From Candidatus Gottesmanbacteria bacterium RIFCSPHIGHO2_01_FULL_46_14 (GTDB lineage Bacteria > Patescibacteriota > Microgenomatia > UBA10105 > UBA927), in the NCBI GenBank assembly GCA_001780895.1, contig MFJJ01000035.1, positions 1 to 7,414 on the forward strand: a stretch of DNA of 7,414 bases, in the 5' to 3' direction. Each line of letters opens with the position of its first letter. Within the stretch, counting starts at the first letter, position 1. Below, in pieces: positions 5,684-7,414 of this stretch. A model generated the notes under the pieces. The model saw only the letters and a list, made by a program, of their open reading frames with translations. It did no database searches and was not told where the DNA came from. The translations under genes and the position numbers were made by a program.

Positions 5684-5940
5684 AGATCGTATTTTCGCAG
5701 GAAGCAGAACGGGTGTTTCTCAAACTTGCCGCTCCCATCCAAAAGAAGGTCAAGAAACAGTTTCTTCTCCTCGACCAGGATTTTTTCTACCCCTCACTCT
5801 ATACAAAGAAAATGTCCGGTATTCCCAACGAGTGGGAGATACGCATTGACCGGCACTACCGAGCCAGTTTTCGTAAAGAGGGTGACGAGATTACCATTGA
5901 TTCGCTTGGCCCCCACGATACCGGCTTGGGGAAGAAATGA
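5680..5940 (+). CDS. RelE/ParE-superfamily toxin, module 2
   Basis: The 86-aa basic product has two N-terminal helices (EAERVFLKLAAPIQKKVKKQ), then FFYPSLYTKKMSGIPNEWEIRIDRHYRASF and a last strand ending LGPHDTGLGKK. The WEIRIDRHYR segment is the classic core of RelE/HigB-type ribonuclease toxins, with basic residues (Arg55, Arg58, His59, Arg61) in the usual region of the active surface, so mRNA cleavage is more likely than gyrase poisoning. It is paralogous to the toxin at 5065 and more canonical in sequence. ATGA overlap with its antitoxin suggests coupling. No terminator follows directly; the next hairpin is 100 bases on, after the small ORF at 5966. Confidence 0.88.
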   Translation: MKIVFSQEAERVFLKLAAPIQKKVKKQFLLLDQDFFYPSLYTKKMSGIPNEWEIRIDRHYRASFRKEGDEITIDSLGPHDTGLGKK

Positions 5941-5950
5941 GGACGGTCGT

Positions 5951-5980
5951 TTGACAGGAGGCGGTATGATTTTGTATGGT
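5951..5980 (+). promoter_or_regulatory. Possible promoter inside the unit after module 2 (TTGACA-18-TATGGT)
   Basis: A perfect TTGACA (5951-5956) lies 11 bases after the toxin stop, with TATGGT (5975-5980) 18 bases further on. If active, it would give a short RNA from about 5987 to the terminator at 6043-6071 (near 85 bases). The -10 box is only moderate, and the predicted start is downstream of the small ORF's ATG, so it would not serve that ORF. Confidence 0.3.
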
Positions 5981-6043
5981 AGGATACAAACGAGAGACTC
6001 TCCGGACATTCTTTGTATAGAGCTTAGTGAAATGGAGTTTTGA
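5966..6043 (+). CDS. Possible 25-aa ORF or gene remnant
   Basis: ATG at 5966 follows AGGAGG (5956-5961) after four bases, the strongest Shine-Dalgarno match in the window. The ORF reads MILYGRIQTRDSPDILCIEL, continues for five residues, and stops at the TGA that opens terminator copy 3, just as the HEPN remnant stops at the TGA of copy 4. The 16 bases encoding the end of SPDILCI recur in the same reading frame at the window end (RDILCIK). I recognise no function. It may be a true small gene, a remnant of a lost module, or chance coding over a cassette-end repeat. Confidence 0.3.
   Translation: MILYGRIQTRDSPDILCIELSEMEF
5971..5990. repeat. Inverted repeat TTTGTAT-GGTAGG-ATACAAA
   Basis: A seven-base perfect inverted repeat (5971-5977 and 5984-5990) with a six-base loop overlaps the moderate -10 box and start region of the possible promoter, a position suited to an operator. 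TTTGTAT occurs a third time at 6012-6018. Confidence 0.4.
6004..6019 (+). repeat. 16-bp exact repeat, copy a (GGACATTCTTTGTATA)
   Basis: Identical to 7396-7411. It sits 24 bases before terminator copy 3, and both copies encode D-I-L-C-I in the frame of the local ORF. Confidence 0.7.
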
Positions 6044-6071
6044 AGGCCCCCGAGCACCGGGGTCCTTTTTT
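6043..6071 (+). terminator. Terminator hairpin, diverged repeat copy 3
   Basis: AAGGCCCCCG and CGGGGTCCTT pair around a five-base loop (AGCAC), with one internal C-T mismatch or a shifted G-U alternative, followed by six T (6066-6071). The flanks TGAAGG and TTTTTTGA match the other copies, so it is a diverged or compensatory-changed member of the same repeat. It closes the module 2 unit. Confidence 0.8.
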
Positions 6072-6099
6072 GACTTGACTGGTACAAATCTTCTATACT
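6070..6099 (+). promoter_or_regulatory. Predicted leaderless promoter of module 3 (TTGACT-18-TATACT)
   Basis: TTGACT (6070-6075) overlaps the end of the terminator T run, and TATACT (6094-6099) follows after 18 bases. Only six bases separate it from the ATG at 6106, so the expected start is the A of the ATG itself. A second TTGACT at 6075-6080 is too close to the -10 box. Confidence 0.65.
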
Positions 6100-6105
6100 C
6101 ATCGT

Positions 6106-6423
6106 ATGACGCACCAGACGCAAAAGCAACTCGACACCATTGTCCAAGAAATCGTCACCAAGTATCAGCCGGAGAAAATTATCCTCTTCGGATCGGCGGC
6201 CCGCGGAGAAGCAACGGAGGATAGCGACTTTGACTTTTTTATCGTGAAGCACGACGTCCCTCATCGTGGGATAGATAGGCATTACGATCTCATGAAGCGA
6301 ATTCGGTACCGGCACGCGAGCGACTTTCTTATCTGCACCCCCGCGGAAGTGGAGAAACGTTTGGCGCTCGGCGATCCGTTTATCCGGGACATCGTGACAC
6401 AAGGAAGGGTACTCTATAGTTGA
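6106..6423 (+). CDS. MNT-type minimal nucleotidyltransferase (type VII antitoxin-like)
   Basis: The 105-aa product is a minimal nucleotidyltransferase of the DNA polymerase beta fold. The active-site motif is complete: GSAARGEATEDSDFD with Gly29-Ser30, Asp41 and Asp43, and a third acidic residue is probably Asp73 (HASDFLIC). In MntA/HepT systems such proteins transfer AMP from ATP to the HEPN ribonuclease toxin and so silence it. The gene is followed by a HEPN gene in a different frame, overlapping its last codons, but that partner lacks its central part and a start codon. MNT here is thus an intact enzyme without an intact partner in its own module. It may now act on the HEPN protein encoded at 6679, or be on its way to loss. 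Confidence 0.88.
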   Translation: MTHQTQKQLDTIVQEIVTKYQPEKIILFGSAARGEATEDSDFDFFIVKHDVPHRGIDRHYDLMKRIRYRHASDFLICTPAEVEKRLALGDPFIRDIVTQGRVLYS

Positions 6424-6610
6424 TCAATCCATCGTTGACGAGTGGCTTGCGAAAGCAGATGAGGATTACTTGTTTACCGAGAAGTATCTTCAGGACGATA
6501 CGCGCTATCCTACGGTGTGGCCCGCCGGGTATACCAAAGACGATGCGGTGACCGCACTGGCGGCCGCCGGGAGAATACGGGAGTTTGTGAAAGCAAAGCT
6601 TTCCCATTGA
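6416..6610 (+). pseudogene. HEPN-domain gene remnant with an internal deletion and no start codon
   Basis: In the frame from 6416 to the TGA at 6608-6610 one reads IVDQSIVDEWLAKADEDYLF and then, after eight residues, TRYPTVWPAGYTKDDAVTAL to an IREFV-like end. The first part matches the N-terminal helix of PF05168-type HEPN proteins (EWL-x-KA-x-ED), and the second matches their last segment (TRYP...WP...YT..DA..A...A..IR.FV). About 60-70 residues that normally lie between, including the FH-x-x-QA-x-EK helix and the His-Asp-Leu motif, are missing. No ATG, GTG or TTG opens the frame before the first motif. AAGGAAGGG (6401-6409) stands at ideal distance from ATA at 6416, where an ATG would be expected. 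The stop merges with terminator copy 4. A short functional protein starting at ATA cannot be excluded. Confidence 0.7.
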
Positions 6611-6636
6611 AGGCCCCAGCAATGGGGTCTTTTTTT
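6610..6636 (+). terminator. Terminator hairpin, repeat copy 4
   Basis: AAGGCCCC (6610-6617) pairs with GGGGTCTT (6624-6631) around AGCAAT, followed by seven T (6630-6636). Bases 6608-6638 are identical to copy 2, and the first three are the stop codon of the HEPN remnant, so the hairpin begins inside the stop. Confidence 0.85.
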
Positions 6637-6643
6637 GAAGCAA

Positions 6644-6672
6644 TTGGTTAAGTTTTTTCAAAAGTATATAAT
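6644..6672 (+). promoter_or_regulatory. Predicted leaderless promoter of module 4 (TTGGTT-17-TATAAT)
   Basis: A perfect TATAAT (6667-6672) lies six bases before the ATG at 6679; TTGGTT (6644-6649) gives a weak -35 at 17 bases. The start would again fall on the A of the ATG. Confidence 0.65.
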
Positions 6673-6678
6673 AAAACT

Positions 6679-7074
6679 ATGACTCAGGAGGAAGTCGTAG
6701 CTTTTTGGAAAGAAACATCGGATAAGGACTGGGAATTTTCTCAGGAAATTTATGCTGGGGGAAAGAGATATGATTATGGTTTATTTTTCGTGCATTTATC
6801 ACTCGAAAAATTGCTCAAAGCCCTTCATTATCATCGCAAAGACAGTCATCCGCTGGCTATTCATGACTTGGTGGAGCTGGCCAAGAGAGCAGAAGTCGAG
6901 ATGTCCCAATCTCAACTGTCCGATCTCAAGGAAATATCTTCATTTAATCTCTCTGCGCGTTACGATGATTACAAGAAAAATTTTTACAAAAAAGCCAATA
7001 AAGAATATGCAGATGTGTGGATTCAAAAAGCGACGGAAATTAGAACATTGCTCATTTCATATTTTGCTGTATGA
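6679..7074 (+). CDS. HEPN-domain protein, probable toxin of HEPN-MNT module 4
   Basis: The 131-aa, mostly helical product has a full-length PF05168-type HEPN domain: an N-terminal helix with FWKETSDKDWEFSQEIY, then GLFFVHLSLEKLLKAL (34-49), the HDL motif (His62-Asp63-Leu64), SSFNLSARYDDYKKNFYKK (87-105) and a C-terminal helix. HEPN partners of MNT proteins are typically RNases held in check by adenylylation. I do not see a clean Rx4-6H catalytic motif: the nearest, Arg53 with His57 or His62, has the wrong spacing. Ribonuclease activity is therefore uncertain. The subtype differs from the remnant at 6416, so modules 3 and 4 are not a recent duplication. It overlaps the MNT gene by four bases (ATGA). 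Confidence 0.85.
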   Translation: MTQEEVVAFWKETSDKDWEFSQEIYAGGKRYDYGLFFVHLSLEKLLKALHYHRKDSHPLAIHDLVELAKRAEVEMSQSQLSDLKEISSFNLSARYDDYKKNFYKKANKEYADVWIQKATEIRTLLISYFAV

Positions 7075-7382
7075 ATCAAACCGATGCAACAATACTATTG
7101 AAAAAATACGTAGCGTTGATAGCCCGGAAATATCCGGTGCAATCTGTGTACCTGTTCGGGTCGTTTGCGAAGGGATTTGTCCGTGAGGGAAGCGATATTG
7201 ACGTCTGCATCATATCTCCGGCGTTTGGGAAGGACTATGTTGATGAAGAAATGGATTTGCGGCGCGAAACATTAAACGTGGATACCAGAATTGAGCCGGT
7301 AGCATTTAATCCTGTCGATTTTGACGATAAATATAATTTATTGGTGCACGAAATCAAAACCCATGGTATTCAAATAATGTGA
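7071..7382 (+). CDS. MNT-type minimal nucleotidyltransferase of module 4
   Basis: The 103-aa product carries a complete minimal nucleotidyltransferase motif, GSFAKGFVREGSDIDV, with Gly30-Ser31, Asp42 and Asp44; the third acidic residue is probably Glu75 (RIEPVAF) and replaces the usual Asp. It should use ATP to modify its HEPN partner, as in type VII systems. The start overlaps the HEPN stop as ATGA, which implies coupled translation. Here the order is HEPN first and MNT second, opposite to module 3. Its own TGA overlaps a further ATG (TGATG, 7380-7384) that opens the frame at the window end. Confidence 0.88.
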   Translation: MNQTDATILLKKYVALIARKYPVQSVYLFGSFAKGFVREGSDIDVCIISPAFGKDYVDEEMDLRRETLNVDTRIEPVAFNPVDFDDKYNLLVHEIKTHGIQIM

Positions 7383-7414
7383 TGAAAGCATATCGGGACA
7401 TTCTTTGTATAAAG
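7382..7414 (+). CDS. Possible start of a further gene, cut by the window end
   Basis: ATG at 7382 overlaps the MNT stop (TGATG) and the frame reads MKAYRDILCIK to the last base. Eleven codons are too few for identification. The second half is the 16-bp repeat also found in the 25-codon ORF at 5966, so this may instead be the beginning of a cassette-end sequence that leads to another terminator copy. Confidence 0.25.
   Translation, partial: MKAYRDILCIK
7396..7411 (+). repeat. 16-bp exact repeat, copy b (GGACATTCTTTGTATA)
   Basis: Identical to 6004-6019. It begins 14 bases after the MNT stop. In copy a the same sequence is 24 bases before a terminator copy, so a fifth hairpin may lie just past the window end. 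Confidence 0.7.

Noticed and set aside
5794..6402. A 202-codon minus-strand open frame across module 2, terminator copy 3 and the MNT gene.
   Set aside because: It runs antisense through two well-supported genes and a terminator.
4743..6638. Hairpin repeats at regular intervals as a CRISPR array or integron attC sites.
   Set aside because: Intervals are 560-690 bp and contain genes, and the hairpins carry U-tracts and no attC core sequences.
4652..6661. The peptide KKTPLLGP recurs in several minus-strand reading frames across the array.
   Set aside because: It is the antisense translation of the terminator repeat at each copy, not a protein family.

Overview
The window looks like the replication-origin region of a small, compact bacterial chromosome, followed by an array of toxin-antitoxin (TA) type modules. 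Gene density, short overlapping genes, nearly absent Shine-Dalgarno sites, small single-pass membrane proteins of no known family, and the mix of RelE-like and HEPN/MNT modules all suggest a Patescibacteria (CPR) genome, perhaps Parcubacteria-like. This placement is an inference from gene content and style; no marker seen here fixes it. TGA is used as a stop, so the TGA=Gly code of Gracilibacteria and SR1 does not apply.

Layout. Bases 1-1548 (+) hold the 3' part of an M23 metallopeptidase gene and, three bases later, a membrane-anchored exported protein of unknown function. Bases 1545-4199 (-) hold dnaN and dnaA. Their 177-bp spacer carries same-orientation DnaA boxes, an AT-rich stretch with TAG/TAA triplets and a good dnaN promoter, so it is the likely oriC. 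A second DnaA-box cluster, including a perfect inverted pair, lies in the dnaA promoter. That promoter is back to back with a plus-strand promoter for a 148-aa membrane protein (4283-4729), and the two -35 boxes overlap.

From 4743 to the window end lies the TA array: antitoxin plus RelE-like toxin (4818-5322); a paralogous pair (5426-5940); a 25-codon ORF (5966-6043); an MNT nucleotidyltransferase plus an internally deleted HEPN remnant (6106-6610); and an intact HEPN plus MNT pair in the reverse gene order (6679-7382). Each module boundary except that between the second pair and the 25-codon ORF is marked by a copy of one terminator-like hairpin. Three of the four copies are identical over 29 bp. 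Each hairpin is followed within a few bases by a sigma70-type promoter whose -10 box lies 6-8 bases before the first ATG. Each module therefore looks like a self-contained terminator-promoter-leaderless operon unit, set directly beside oriC.

The most notable points are the repeat-punctuated TA array beside oriC, the predicted leaderless start of every module, the decayed HEPN partner next to an intact MNT, and a 16-bp exact repeat shared by the 25-codon ORF and the window end.
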